DNA of 64,000 nt from Metapseudomonas otitidis (GTDB taxonomy: Bacteria > Pseudomonadota > Gammaproteobacteria > Pseudomonadales > Pseudomonadaceae). The position numbers were made by a program, and so were the translations under genes. Numbering within the stretch: position 1 is the stretch's first letter; every line of letters begins with the position of its first letter. Shown in pieces: positions 16,751 through 26,376 of this stretch. The DNA lies in the NCBI RefSeq assembly GCF_900111835.1, contig NZ_FOJP01000018.1, positions 104,002-168,001 on the forward strand, in the 5' to 3' direction. Below the pieces are notes generated by a model. That model ran no database searches. It was not told where the DNA came from and saw nothing but the letters and a program-made list of their open reading frames with translations.

Positions 16751-18811
16751 CTAGAGCATCGGCGCGTTGGTGGCGATGCGCAGGGCGCGCCCCTCGTAGG
16801 CCTCCAGCTCGATCAGCAGCTCCCCCCGTTCCGACAGGTCGCCCTCCAGGCGCTCATCCAGGATGTTCACCACCGGCCCCGGCGGCACGTCCGCCAGGGT
16901 CAGCACTTCGCTGAGCGGCTCGCCGCTGAAGTTCAGTGCGGTGATCTGGGTGCCGCGCCCGGCCGGCAGGTCATGGACCATCACCAGCAGCCCCGGATGG
17001 CGGGTTTCCGGCAACGGGCGCTGGTGGCTGGAGGCGATGCCGTAGGCGCGGCGTACGGCAAGCAGCCGGCGGGCCTGGGCGGCGAAGGAGTCCGGGTCGC
17101 GCAGCTGCGTCACCAGGCTGCCGTAGAGGCTGCGCGCCCGGGGCAGGCCTTCGGTCGAGCGGTCCACGTCCGGCGCCAGGTCGGCCAGGTCGTAGGCACC
17201 GCGATGGATCCAGCGGGTGTCGCCATCGGCCATCAGCGGCGCGACCTGTTCGGCCGCCAGGGGCAGGGCGCCCACCAGGTCCCAGCCGGACAGCGCGACG
17301 ATCCCGGGCTGCAGCGCGTTGAACATCAACAGCAGCAGGTGCAGCCGGCGGATGCGGGCGATGTCGTCCGCCGTCAGCGCCTCCAGGTCACGCAGGCCCA
17401 GGGCGGCGGTGATCAGGCTGACGGTGGTGCAGGCCACGCCGTTGGTGACGAACTTGAGGTTGTAGGGGGCCTCCGGCCCCGCCAGACGCTCGTACATCTC
17501 GCCGCGTACCTGCTCGCGCAGCAGCGCCCCGGAAAGGCTCTGGCCCTTGTACTGGTAGGTGTCGGTGGCGTGCAGGGTCCAGAAGTGCACCAGCTCCAGG
17601 GTCAGCTCGTCGTGGTTCTGCAGGGCGTGGATCAGCGAGGCCGGGTCGATCTGGTAGGCGTGCATCTGCTGCAGCATCAGCCGCAGGAACTCGGTGTCGC
17701 CGGTCAGCAGCGCGTGCTGGGCCGCCGGGCGGGTGATGAAGTCGTAGGAGAGGTCGGCGCCGCCGCGGGACATGGCGGCGATGTCGTCCAGGGTCAGGTT
17801 CAGCTCCTGGAAGCTGAAGGCCCCGGCCTTGCGGATCATCCCGCCGAGCAGCTGGTTGGCGGTGATCGACAGCGGGTGGCTCTCCGACCAGGCGGTGCCC
17901 TGGGCGCGGCGCTCCACGCCGAGGAAGCCGTTGGCGTCTAGGCGCAGCACCCGCGCGCCGAGCACGTCGATGGAGTGCAGGGCGTCGCCGATGATCAGCT
18001 GCTGGGCCGCGAAGCTCGGGTCCAGCCAGTTCAGCGAGGGCTGGCCGGCCTTGAAGTAGTGCAGGTAGACCCAGCGCCGACGCTTGCCGTCCGCGCCCTC
18101 CACCGGTGGCGTGGCGCTCCAGTCGGTTTCCTTGACCCCGGGTTCGAAGAAGATCACCCGCTGCAGCTGGCCGACGATGTAGTTGCGCTCGCGCAGGGCG
18201 TCCACCGCGTCCGGTGGGAGGTTGACCGCGTCACGGCCTTCCGGCACGTCCGGCAGCAGGGTCCAGTCCTGCTCGGGGATCTCCACCATGTGATAGAGGC
18301 CGGGGTAGTCGCCCACGGCGCGTTCTGCCAGGCGGAAGTCGGCGCCCTTGCCGGTGTGGGCGGGGATGCAGTCGTCGATGGTCACGGCGTTGTGCGCGGC
18401 GGCCACCCGGCTGAGGTGCACCTGCAGCTCGTCGTTGCCGTAGCGCGGGTCGATGTCCAGGCCGATGCGGTCGAAGTTGCCGTCCACCGTCGGGGTGTAG
18501 TCGCGGCCCGAGAGGCCGCCGGCACGCTTCAACGGGCCGGTGTGGATGCCCTGCACCCCCAGTTCCGAGAGGGCGCTCCACAGGCGTTCGTCTGCCAGGG
18601 CCTGGAGCACGCTCATGCCATCGGGGGCGATGATCGAGGCGGGGTAGGCGGTGAACCACACCGAAGCCACGGCGGTGACGCTGCGGGGGCGGGTGAGGGC
18701 GTAGGGCTGCTGCCACAGGCGTGGCTGGCCGGCGTAGAGACGGGCTCGCTGGCGCGCGCTTTCCAGCATCGAGCGCTGGCTCAGCCAGTCGAGGTACTCG
18801 GGGTCGTGCAT
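16751..18811 (-). CDS. treS: Trehalose synthase, Pseudomonas stutzeri type
   Basis: GH13-family enzyme that interconverts maltose and trehalose in the cytosol. The 686-residue sequence strongly recalls the biochemically described P. stutzeri trehalose synthase, which has about the same length and differs from the common 1100-residue TreS-maltokinase fusion. N-terminal [24 protein letters not shown] and [11 protein letters not shown] match it. Catalytic residues are in [12 protein letters not shown] (nucleophile Asp), FSFQELNL (acid/base Glu) and [15 protein letters not shown] (transition-state Asp). GGAGGAG precedes the ATG. An HAD phosphatase gene lies downstream on the same strand, 89 bases away. 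Identification relies on remembered similarity. Confidence 0.85.
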   Translation of the reverse strand: MHDPEYLDWLSQRSMLESARQRARLYAGQPRLWQQPYALTRPRSVTAVASVWFTAYPASIIAPDGMSVLQALADERLWSALSELGVQGIHTGPLKRAGGLSGRDYTPTVDGNFDRIGLDIDPRYGNDELQVHLSRVAAAHNAVTIDDCIPAHTGKGADFRLAERAVGDYPGLYHMVEIPEQDWTLLPDVPEGRDAVNLPPDAVDALRERNYIVGQLQRVIFFEPGVKETDWSATPPVEGADGKRRRWVYLHYFKAGQPSLNWLDPSFAAQQLIIGDALHSIDVLGARVLRLDANGFLGVERRAQGTAWSESHPLSITANQLLGGMIRKAGAFSFQELNLTLDDIAAMSRGGADLSYDFITRPAAQHALLTGDTEFLRLMLQQMHAYQIDPASLIHALQNHDELTLELVHFWTLHATDTYQYKGQSLSGALLREQVRGEMYERLAGPEAPYNLKFVTNGVACTTVSLITAALGLRDLEALTADDIARIRRLHLLLLMFNALQPGIVALSGWDLVGALPLAAEQVAPLMADGDTRWIHRGAYDLADLAPDVDRSTEGLPRARSLYGSLVTQLRDPDSFAAQARRLLAVRRAYGIASSHQRPLPETRHPGLLVMVHDLPAGRGTQITALNFSGEPLSEVLTLADVPPGPVVNILDERLEGDLSERGELLIELEAYEGRALRIATNAPML

Positions 18812-18900
18812 GGCGCTCCTCCGGACCGGTGCGCCGCGCCGATCGCGGCGTCCTCCAGTTCAGAGCGCAGGGAGTGGAGCTTCGTTCACCTTGCGACGCG

Positions 18901-19581
18901 TCAGCCGGCTCCGCCCAGCACGCCTTCGCGGCGCAGCAGGTCGAGCACCGCGTGCAGGTCGGGCAGCACGGCCAGGCAACGGCGCCGGGTGTCTTCGGGG
19001 GGCTGGGTCATGTCCGGCACCATCAGCGTCGGTACGCCGGCAGCATGGGCGGCGGCCACGCCGGGGATGGAGTCCTCCACCGCCAGGCAGTCCGCCGGGG
19101 CCAGGCCCACGCGCTGGGCCGCCAGCAGGTACAGCGCCGGGTCGGGCTTGCCCAGGTCGACGTCGTCGCGGGTCACCACCACGTCGAAGAAGCCGTCGAT
19201 GCCGCCCAGGGCCAGGTGCTCGTGGGCCGAGCGGCGGTGGGAGGAGGTGGCGATGGCCATCGGCCGGCCGCTTTCGCGCATGGCACTGAGCAGGGGGACG
19301 ACGCCGGGCTTGAGCGGCAGGCCGTCCTGCAGCATGAGGGTCTTGTGGCGCAGGTAGGCGGCGCCGAAATCGTTCAGCGGGAAGTCTTCGCCGTAGTGGT
19401 CGAACAGGCGCTGGCGGTAGGCCGGCCAGTCGATGCCCACCAGGCCTTCGCACAGCTGTGCGGCGTCCGGCAGGCCCAGGGATTCGAGGGCATGCAGGGA
19501 GCAGGCGAGGTTGAGGGTCTCGGTGTCCACCAGGGTGCCGTCGAGGTCCAGCAGGAAGCCGGCGATGCGGGTCGGGTCCAT
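18901..19581 (-). CDS. HAD-IA phosphatase (beta-phosphoglucomutase-like)
   Basis: The 226-residue HAD hydrolase has all four motifs: DLDGTLVDTET (nucleophile and acid aspartates) at about residues 12-22, ATSS near 110, the lysine in GKPDPALYL near 144-152, and VEDSIPGVAAA with the metal-binding aspartate near 168. The DGTLVDTE cap and small alpha cap domain place it with the beta-phosphoglucomutase/phosphoglycolate phosphatase subgroup. GGAG precedes the ATG. It lies upstream of treS in the transcription direction, suggesting work on a sugar phosphate, but specificity cannot be read from sequence. Confidence 0.85.
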   Translation of the reverse strand: MDPTRIAGFLLDLDGTLVDTETLNLACSLHALESLGLPDAAQLCEGLVGIDWPAYRQRLFDHYGEDFPLNDFGAAYLRHKTLMLQDGLPLKPGVVPLLSAMRESGRPMAIATSSHRRSAHEHLALGGIDGFFDVVVTRDDVDLGKPDPALYLLAAQRVGLAPADCLAVEDSIPGVAAAHAAGVPTLMVPDMTQPPEDTRRRCLAVLPDLHAVLDLLRREGVLGGAG

Positions 19582-19663
19582 CGGCGAGTCTCCTGTGTCG
19601 GTGCCGTGGAGGGAGCCCGCATGCTGAACGATCCGCGTGGTGCTGTCGCCTGGTTTCGCGCGG

Positions 19664-21520
19664 CTAGGTGCTGCTGGCCCAGGCCAGGTCGGCCTTGGCG
19701 ATGCGGTAGCGGTCGCGCCCCTCTTGCTTGGCCTGGTACATCGCCGCGTCGGCGTCCTTGATCAGCTGGGCGTGGCTGCGCCCGTCACCGGGGCGGAACA
19801 GCGCCACGCCGATGCTCACCTGCACCTCGGCGCTCCGGCCCTCCAGCTGGTAGGGCGTACGGATGGCGGCCAGCACCTTCTCCGCCACGGCATGCACCGC
19901 CGGGCGGTCGCCCAGGGGGTGGACCAGCAGGGTGAACTCGTCGCCCGCCAGGCGGTAGACCTGGTCGGCGCTGCGCAGGCTGGCGCGCAGGCGGCGGGCC
20001 ACTTCGCGCAGCAGCGCATCGCCGGCGTCGTGGCCGAGGGCATCGTTGACCTGCTTGAAGCCGTCCAGGTCGAGGAACATCAGGGCGAAGGCCTCGCCGT
20101 GGCGATCGGCACGCGCCATCAGCGCCGGCAGGTGGTCGTACAGCGCGCGGCGGTTGGGCAGGCCGGTGAGCGGGTCCTGCAGGGCTTCGCGGCGCAGACG
20201 GGCTTCGCGCTGCTTGCGCTGGCTGATCTCGTGGAGGAAGGCGTTGAACAGCACCTTGCCGCCGGCCCGCAGGGCGTCGATGTGCACCTCCAGGGGCATC
20301 AGGCGGCCGTCCTTGTGCAGGGCGTCCAGTTCGATGCGCCGGCCCAGCACCTGGTGCTCACCGGTTCGCAGGTAGTGCTGCAGGCCGTCGAGGTGCGCCT
20401 GGCGCATGGGTTCGGGTATGAGCAGGTCGTGCATGGCCTGGCCGATGGCTTCGTCCCGGGTCCAGCCGAACAGCGCCTCGGCGGCACGGTTCCAGGCGCT
20501 GATGCGGCCCTCGCTGTCCATCGCCACGTAGGCGTCCTGGGTGTGCTCCAGCACCGCGCGCAGCTCCATCTCGCGCTCCGCCAGGGCCTGGGTGCGTTCG
20601 TGGACGCGCTGTTCCAGGGTGCGTTGCAGCTCCGCCAGGTGGGCTTCGGTGTGCTTGCGTGCATCGATGTCGTTGATCACCGCGAGGAAGTGCGCCAGGG
20701 CGCCACGGCGGTCGAGCTGCTTGGTCACGGTGATGCTCGCCCAGATGGGGCGGCCATCCTTGCGCACGTAGCGCTTCTCCAGCTCGTAGCGATCGATCTC
20801 GCCACGGATCAACCGCTCCACCTGGACCAGGTCGGCATCCAGGTCCTCGGGCACGGTGACATCCGCGAAGCTCATGCCGGCCAGCTCCTCGCGGCTGTAG
20901 CCGAGCACGTCGACCAGCGCCTGGTTGACCCGCAGCCAGCGGCCTTCGGGGCTGACCACGGCGAGCCCGGAGCCGACGCGCTCGAAGAGCATCTCGAAGC
21001 GGCCTTCGGCCTCCCGGGCCAGGCGCCGCGAGTCGAGGGCCGCCTCGCGCAGGTGGAATTCGCGGGCGACCAGAGCCCCCAGGTCTTCCAGCACCCGGCG
21101 CTGTTCGTCGGTGAGCTGCCGGGGGCGGTCGTCGATGGCACACAGGGTGCCCAGGGCGAAGCCGTCGCGGGTGCGGATCGGCGTGCCGGCGTAGAAGCGG
21201 ATGTGAGGGGCGCCGACAACCATGGGGTTGTCGCGGAAGCGGGCGTCGGTGCGGGCGTCCTCCACCACCAGGGTGCCGCTGCCGCCGATGGCGTGGACGC
21301 AGAAGGCGGCGTCGCGCGGCGTCTCCTGCACGTCCAGCCCCACCCGGGACTTGAACCACTGGCGGTGCTCGTCCACCAGGGACACCAGGGCGATGGGCAC
21401 CTCGAGGGCGCTGGCCAGCACGCGGGTGATGCGGTCGAACACCTGCTCCGGCGGTGTGTCGAGGATTTCCAGGCTGCGCAGCAGCTGGAGGCGTTCGGAT
21501 TCGTGTTGAACGTTGCTCAT
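19664..21520 (-). CDS. GAF-PAS-PAS-GGDEF diguanylate cyclase
   Basis: A 618-residue soluble sensor cyclase expected to make cyclic di-GMP. Order: GAF domain (about residues 5-165, with FCVHAI), PAS (about 175-290), a coiled-coil linker (about 290-320), a second PAS (about 325-440), and a GGDEF domain from about 450. The active-site loop reads AGDEF instead of GGDEF, a variant known in active cyclases, and an RxxD inhibitory site (RSAD) lies five residues before it. The start at 21520 is the family-like MSNVQHESERLQLLRSLEILDT; an upstream in-frame ATG at 21574 has no similarity. An EAL protein gene lies 115 bases upstream on the same strand. Confidence 0.9.
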   Translation of the reverse strand: MSNVQHESERLQLLRSLEILDTPPEQVFDRITRVLASALEVPIALVSLVDEHRQWFKSRVGLDVQETPRDAAFCVHAIGGSGTLVVEDARTDARFRDNPMVVGAPHIRFYAGTPIRTRDGFALGTLCAIDDRPRQLTDEQRRVLEDLGALVAREFHLREAALDSRRLAREAEGRFEMLFERVGSGLAVVSPEGRWLRVNQALVDVLGYSREELAGMSFADVTVPEDLDADLVQVERLIRGEIDRYELEKRYVRKDGRPIWASITVTKQLDRRGALAHFLAVINDIDARKHTEAHLAELQRTLEQRVHERTQALAEREMELRAVLEHTQDAYVAMDSEGRISAWNRAAEALFGWTRDEAIGQAMHDLLIPEPMRQAHLDGLQHYLRTGEHQVLGRRIELDALHKDGRLMPLEVHIDALRAGGKVLFNAFLHEISQRKQREARLRREALQDPLTGLPNRRALYDHLPALMARADRHGEAFALMFLDLDGFKQVNDALGHDAGDALLREVARRLRASLRSADQVYRLAGDEFTLLVHPLGDRPAVHAVAEKVLAAIRTPYQLEGRSAEVQVSIGVALFRPGDGRSHAQLIKDADAAMYQAKQEGRDRYRIAKADLAWASST

Positions 21521-21634
21521 GGGTGTCCGGGGTCGCTTGGCCTTGCTACAGCCTAGTAGAGCGTCACCCGGCAACTGTTCATGAAGCCCGGGCCGCGCCC
21601 TGGAGGAAGAACTGCTCGGCTTCTGCGCAGCGGG

Positions 21635-22396
21635 TCAGGCCGCCGGCCACCTCACCTCCGGCAACTGCTCGAACGCTGGTCGGGCGAACAGGAAGCCCTG
21701 GTAGAGGTGAACACCCAACGCCCGGAGCTTGGCCAGCTCCTCGTCGGTCTCCACCCCCTCGGCGATGACCTCGATGGACAGTGCCTGGCAGACGCCGAGA
21801 ATGCCCCGGACGATGGCCTCGCGTACCGGGTCCTGGTCGATGTTGCGGATCAGCGCCATGTCCAGCTTGATGATGTCCGGCTGGAACTCGGCCAGCAGGT
21901 TGAGGCCGGAATAGCCGGCGCCGAAGTCGTCGATGGCGGTCTTGAAGCCCTGCTTGCGGTACTCGGCGATGATGCTTTTCAGGTGGGCCTTGTCCACCAG
22001 CTCCTCGCCCTCGGTGATCTCGAAGATCAGCCGGCTGGTGGGGAAGCCGAAGCGGCGTGCGGCCTCAAGGGTGGCGCGGATGCAGGTGGCAGCCTGGTAA
22101 ACGGCATTGGGCAGGAAGTTGATGCTGACGAAGCAGGGCACGTCCAGGCGCGCGGCCAGCTCCACCGCCTTCACCCGGCAGGCCTGGTCGAAGGCGTAGC
22201 GATTGGCGTCGGTGACCTGCTCCAGCACGCTGCCCGCGCCCTGGCCGTCGAGCCCGCGCACCAGGGCTTCGTAGGCGAACAGGCTGCCGTCGCGCAGGTC
22301 CACGATGGGCTGGAACGCCATGCTGAAGTCGAAGTCGAGTGCGTTGCCGTCACGGCAGTGGGCGCAGGGGCTTGGGCGGTCGGTCGGGGTGTCCAT
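21635..22396 (-). CDS. EAL-domain cyclic di-GMP phosphodiesterase
   Basis: A 253-residue stand-alone EAL protein. Catalytic and metal residues all appear intact: YEALVRG, the asparagine in SINFLP, EITE, DDFGAGYS, KLD, and EGVE. The N-terminus carries a short CAHC cysteine pair (residues 11-14) and no sensor domain, recalling the EAL part of YcgF/BluF-type proteins. GGAGAG lies just before the chosen ATG at 22396, while a longer upstream frame has no family similarity. It precedes the GGDEF gene in the same direction, so synthesis and breakdown of c-di-GMP may be co-expressed. It is divergent from the copper-protein gene. Confidence 0.9.
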   Translation of the reverse strand: MDTPTDRPSPCAHCRDGNALDFDFSMAFQPIVDLRDGSLFAYEALVRGLDGQGAGSVLEQVTDANRYAFDQACRVKAVELAARLDVPCFVSINFLPNAVYQAATCIRATLEAARRFGFPTSRLIFEITEGEELVDKAHLKSIIAEYRKQGFKTAIDDFGAGYSGLNLLAEFQPDIIKLDMALIRNIDQDPVREAIVRGILGVCQALSIEVIAEGVETDEELAKLRALGVHLYQGFLFARPAFEQLPEVRWPAA

Positions 22397-22546
22397 GCAG
22401 GCTCTCCAGAAGGGAAGCGAAGTGTGAATCCCATCACGTCTGAATGCTAGACGTCCCTGGCCCTGCGTGGCGTGACAGCCGGTCGGCCGACGGGAACCCG
22501 GGAGTGTTGCAGGCACCGAACCTGTATCGAACCCAGGAGAATGCCC

Positions 22547-22879
22547 ATGGAAACACCACGCGAAGCCTGTCTTGAAGCCTGCCGGGCTTGCATCGAAGCC
22601 TGTTCCCGGCTGGTCAGCGAAAGCCGCCTGGACGAAAGCGGCGAGGACCTCGAACGCTGCGTCGAACTAGGCCGCGAATGCGCGGACACCTGCCTGGTGA
22701 TGACCGAGCTGGTGGCGGCGGAGAGCCCCCAGGCGGCGCCGTTCGGCCACTTCTGCGCGACGCTGTGCCGGCTCTGCGCCCAGGAGTGCCAGCGCCATGA
22801 CCCGGATTGGTGCCTGGCCTGTGCCGATGCCTGCGAGGCCTGTGCCCAGCTGTGCGGCAGCGTGGCCCGCGCTGCCTGA
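22547..22879 (+). CDS. Four-helix bundle copper-binding protein (DUF326/Csp-like)
   Basis: The 110-residue protein contains 16 cysteines spaced as CxxxC and CxxC along amphipathic helices (ACLEACRACIEAC at the N-terminus, CADACEACAQLC at the C-terminus). This is the pattern of Csp copper-storage proteins, which fill a four-helix bundle with Cu(I)-thiolate sites. There is no signal peptide, so it is the cytosolic (Csp3-like) form. The ATG at 22547 is 7 bases from AGGAG; an ATG six bases earlier is too close to it. It converges directly with the lactonase gene, whose stop abuts this one. Confidence 0.85.
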   Translation: METPREACLEACRACIEACSRLVSESRLDESGEDLERCVELGRECADTCLVMTELVAAESPQAAPFGHFCATLCRLCAQECQRHDPDWCLACADACEACAQLCGSVARAA

Positions 22880-24001
22880 TCAGGGCAGGAAGCGCAAGGT
22901 GGCCGGCGCCGGTGTCTGCAGCTGCTGCACCACGTCCTGCAGGCGCCCGCTGGCCGGGTCGCGGCGCAGGACGGTGATGCGGTCGCTGCGCTGGTTGGCC
23001 ACCAGCAGGAAGCGTCCGTCGGGGGAGAGGGTGAACTCCCTCGGCTCTTCGCCGCCGCTGTCGTGGCGCTGGAGTTCGTCCAGGCCGCCATCTTCGCGCA
23101 CCCGGTAGGCCACGATCTGGTTGTGCACCCCGCGCCGGGCCACGTAGAGGAAGCGCCCGTCCTGCGACAGGTGCAGGGCCCCCAGGCGGTTGTCGCCGGC
23201 AGCCGGTGCGGGGTCGAGGTCCACCTGCCCGCGGTAGGTGAGCCGTATGCCCTGGCGCTCCAGCAGGGCGACCTGGTTGCCGAGTTCCAGGCTGAGGTAG
23301 CCGTGCCGGCCACGGGCGTCGAACACCAGGTGGCGTGGGCCGCTGCCCGTCGGTACGGCCAGGTAGGGGGGATCGGCAGGCATCAGCGTCGGGCCCTTCG
23401 CGGTGCTGCGGTAGTCGAAGGCATACACCCGGTCCGCCCCCAGGTCGGTGACCAGCAGCTGCCGGTCGATGGCCACAGCGGCATGCAGGTGGGAGGAACC
23501 CTGTCGCAGCGAACCCGGTTGCTCGAAGGGCTGGTGCCAGCGCTGTCGCACCGGGCCCAGGCGACCCTCATCCGATACCGGCAGCAACGACAGGCTGCCG
23601 CCGGGCCGGGGTTCGCTGGCGTAGTGGGCGACGAACAGGGCACGGCCATCCTCGCTGAGGCTGGCGTAGGTGGGTTCGGCGCCGCCGCTGTCGACGCTGT
23701 CGAGCACCGTCAGCTCGTTCCGGGCGCCGATGCCCAGGCTGCTCACGCGCCCCAGGGGCTGCTCGTCGACGGCGAACAGCAGGGGCCGGCCAGGGGCGAC
23801 CACCAGCCAGGTGGCATTGGCCAGGGGCAGACGCTGCGCCGGGCTCGCCTCCAGGCGGCCCGTCTGGGGATCGAAGGCATAGCGCAGCAGGCCCGGGCAG
23901 GTGGGGCCGCTGCAGCCCACCACGAGTTGCAGCGGGGCGGGCGGCCGTAGCGTGCAGCCCGTGAGCAAGGCCAGGGCCGCGAGGCCGAGCAGGCGCCCCA
24001 T
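22880..24001 (-). CDS. Lipoprotein seven-bladed lactonase, probable gluconolactonase
   Basis: A 373-residue protein with a lipoprotein signal (LLGLAALALLTGC, lipid-modified Cys near residue 16) followed by repeated beta-propeller blades: GRALFVAHY, GRHGYLSLE, GRFLYVARRG and the late PDGRFLLVANQRSDRITVL. This is the Pgl/YbhE lactonase family. The start at 24001 lies 2 bases after the gcd stop. Because Gcd makes glucono-delta-lactone in the periplasm, a membrane-anchored lactonase transcribed just behind it is well placed to open that lactone to gluconate. The family call is firm; the substrate is an inference from context. Confidence 0.8.
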   Translation of the reverse strand: MGRLLGLAALALLTGCTLRPPAPLQLVVGCSGPTCPGLLRYAFDPQTGRLEASPAQRLPLANATWLVVAPGRPLLFAVDEQPLGRVSSLGIGARNELTVLDSVDSGGAEPTYASLSEDGRALFVAHYASEPRPGGSLSLLPVSDEGRLGPVRQRWHQPFEQPGSLRQGSSHLHAAVAIDRQLLVTDLGADRVYAFDYRSTAKGPTLMPADPPYLAVPTGSGPRHLVFDARGRHGYLSLELGNQVALLERQGIRLTYRGQVDLDPAPAAGDNRLGALHLSQDGRFLYVARRGVHNQIVAYRVREDGGLDELQRHDSGGEEPREFTLSPDGRFLLVANQRSDRITVLRRDPASGRLQDVVQQLQTPAPATLRFLP

Positions 24002-24003
24002 GG

Positions 24004-26376
24004 TCAACGCCGGGGCAGGGCGAAGGCCAGCACGTAGTCGCCCTGGCGGGTGTGCAGCGAGCCGTGGCCGCCGGCCACCACCAGCACGTACTGGCGTCCG
24101 TCCTTGCCGGTGTAGGTCATGGGGGTGGCCTGGCCGCCGGCGGGCAGGCGGCCTTGCCACAGCTGCTCCCCGGTGCGCAGGTCGTACGCCCGCAGGTACT
24201 GGTCGAGGGTGCCGGCAAGGAAGGCGACGCCCCCGGCGGTGACGATGGGCCCGCCCAGGCTGGGCACGCCCATGGGCAAGGGCAACGGCAGCGGGGAGCT
24301 GTCGCGCACGGTGCCGTTCTTGTGCTTCCAGGCGATCTCCAGGGTGGTCAGGTCCAGCCCGGCCACGTAGCCCCAGGGCGGGCTCTGGCAGGGCAGGCCG
24401 AGGGGCGAGAGCAGGGGCGCCAGCACGGCGCCGAAGGGCGCGCCGGTGTTGGGTTGCACGCCTTCGATCTCGCTCTTGCGCGCCGGCTCGTCCCGGGCGT
24501 GCTTGGCGGGGATCAGCCGGGAGGTGAAGGCCATGTAGTTGGGGTTGAGGAAGGCGACCTGGCGCACCGGGTCGACAGCGATCCCGCCCCAGTCGAACAC
24601 GCCGAAATTGCCCGGATAGACCAGGCTGCCCTGCTCGGAGGGCGGGGTGTAGATGCCCTCGTAGCGCAGGGAGCGGAACTGGATGCGGCAGAGCATCTGG
24701 TCGAACGGTGTGCCGCCCCACATGTCCCGCTCGCGCAGGGGCGGCGGCATCAGGTTGAGGGCCGACATGGGCTGGGTGGGGGCAGTGAAGTCGCCCTTGG
24801 CGGCGCCCTGGGGCACCGGGGTTTCCTTCACCGGGACGATGGGCTGGCCGGTGCGCCGGTCGAGCACGTAGAGGCTGCCCTGCTTGGTGGAGGCGATCAG
24901 CGCTGGGCGCGGGGCGTCGCCGGGCTTCTGCCCCGGCAGGTCGACCAGGGTGGGCTGGCCACCGACGTCCATGTCCCAGAGGTCGTGGTGGGTCATCTGG
25001 AAGGTCCAGCGCACCTTGCCGGTGGCGATCTCCAGGGCGGTGACGCCGGCGCTGTAGGTCTCGGAGGCCGGGGTGCGGCGGCCGCCCCACTGGTCCGGCG
25101 TCTGGTTGCCCATGGGCAGGTAGAGCAGGCCCAGCTCCTCGTCCAGGCTCATGACCGACCACATGTTCGGCGAGTTGCGGGTGTAGGTGCGGCCCTCGGC
25201 TAGCGGCGCGGTGTCGTCGGGGCGGCCCGGGTCCCAGTTCCACACCAGGTGGCCGTCGCGCACGTCGTAGGCGCGGATCACGCCGGAGGGCTCGTCCTCG
25301 GAGACGTTGTCGGTCACGTGCCCGCCGATGATCACCAGGTCGCGGCTGACGCCGGGCGGCGAGGTGGAGTAGTAGCCGCCGGGGGTGAAGCGGCCGATGC
25401 CTCGTGTGAGGTCGATGGAGCCCTTGTCGCCGAACGCCTCGCAGGGCTTGCCGTCGTCGGCGTCCAGGGCCATCAGGCGGGTGTCGGCGGTGGGCAGGAA
25501 CAGCCGGCGTTCGCAGCGCTGGCCGCTGCCGGGGGTGTCCTGCTGGTGGTAGGCGACGCCGCGGCAGGTCATGTGAGCCCAGCCCTTGAAGCTGTCGGCG
25601 TCCTGGGTGCTGATCTTCGGATCGAAGCGCCAGATCTCCCGGCCGCTGTCCGGGTCGAGGGCGATCACCTGGCTGTGGGGTGTGCACACGTAGAGCAGGC
25701 CGTTGGCCTTCAGCGGGGTGTTCTCGGCGGTGGTCTCCTGCGGGTCGTCGGGGCCGGGCAGGTCGCCGGTGCGGTAGCTCCAGGCCAGCTCCAGCTGGTC
25801 GACGTTCTCCGGGGTGATCTGGTCCAGGGGCGAATATCGGTCGCCGGCGTTGCTGCGACCGTAGGCCTGCCAGTCTCCGGCGGGCTGGGCAGGCGGCGTC
25901 GCCGTGGCGCTGGCCGGCGCCGCGCGGTCGATCATGCCGGGGAAGCGATGCGGCTCGGTGAATTGCGCGGCCAGCGCCGTGCCCCCGGCCAGCACCAGGG
26001 CCACCAGCAGGGCGTTGGCCGGCAGGCGCCCGGCATCCGCCAGGCTGTTGCGCACCCAGGGCAGCCAGAGCACCAGGCCGACGACGAACCACAGCGCCAG
26101 GCGCGGCACCAGTTGCCACCAGTCAAGGCGTACTTCCCACCAGGCCCATACAGTGGAGCCCGCCAGCACAGCGGCGAATACCAGCAGCGCCTGGCCACGA
26201 TGGGTGAGCAGCAGCAGGGCGCTGGCGCCCACGCCGAGCCCGGCCAGCAGGTAGTACCAGGAGCCGCCGAGGCCGATGAGCTGGCCGCCACCCACCACCA
26301 GCGCAATGGCCATGGCCAGCAGGGCGACGCCCAGAATACGAGGGAGCAGGGCATTGCGGGCGTGGGGGGTGTGCAT
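24004..26376 (-). CDS. gcd: Membrane-bound PQQ glucose dehydrogenase
   Basis: Oxidises glucose in the periplasm to glucono-delta-lactone and passes electrons to ubiquinone. The 790-residue protein matches Gcd length. About five N-terminal membrane helices fill residues 10-145; the rest is an eight-bladed quinoprotein propeller with tryptophan-docking repeats (WQAYGRSNAGDRYSPLDQI; VTALEIATGKVRWTFQ; LEIAWKHKNGTVRDSSP). SYRTGDLPG, FKGWAHMTCRGV and THHDLWDMDVGGQPTL are hallmark blocks. GGAGG precedes the ATG. It is not beside edd/glk in P. aeruginosa as I recall, so its presence between gtrS and gtsA concentrates glucose functions here. PQQ biosynthesis genes are not in the window. Confidence 0.95.
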   Translation of the reverse strand: MHTPHARNALLPRILGVALLAMAIALVVGGGQLIGLGGSWYYLLAGLGVGASALLLLTHRGQALLVFAAVLAGSTVWAWWEVRLDWWQLVPRLALWFVVGLVLWLPWVRNSLADAGRLPANALLVALVLAGGTALAAQFTEPHRFPGMIDRAAPASATATPPAQPAGDWQAYGRSNAGDRYSPLDQITPENVDQLELAWSYRTGDLPGPDDPQETTAENTPLKANGLLYVCTPHSQVIALDPDSGREIWRFDPKISTQDADSFKGWAHMTCRGVAYHQQDTPGSGQRCERRLFLPTADTRLMALDADDGKPCEAFGDKGSIDLTRGIGRFTPGGYYSTSPPGVSRDLVIIGGHVTDNVSEDEPSGVIRAYDVRDGHLVWNWDPGRPDDTAPLAEGRTYTRNSPNMWSVMSLDEELGLLYLPMGNQTPDQWGGRRTPASETYSAGVTALEIATGKVRWTFQMTHHDLWDMDVGGQPTLVDLPGQKPGDAPRPALIASTKQGSLYVLDRRTGQPIVPVKETPVPQGAAKGDFTAPTQPMSALNLMPPPLRERDMWGGTPFDQMLCRIQFRSLRYEGIYTPPSEQGSLVYPGNFGVFDWGGIAVDPVRQVAFLNPNYMAFTSRLIPAKHARDEPARKSEIEGVQPNTGAPFGAVLAPLLSPLGLPCQSPPWGYVAGLDLTTLEIAWKHKNGTVRDSSPLPLPLPMGVPSLGGPIVTAGGVAFLAGTLDQYLRAYDLRTGEQLWQGRLPAGGQATPMTYTGKDGRQYVLVVAGGHGSLHTRQGDYVLAFALPRR

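Noticed and set aside
24004..26119. N-terminal extension of the lactonase frame through gcd
   Set aside because: The part beyond 24001 is an out-of-phase reading of gcd rich in Arg/Pro. The lipoprotein signal at 24001 marks the true start.
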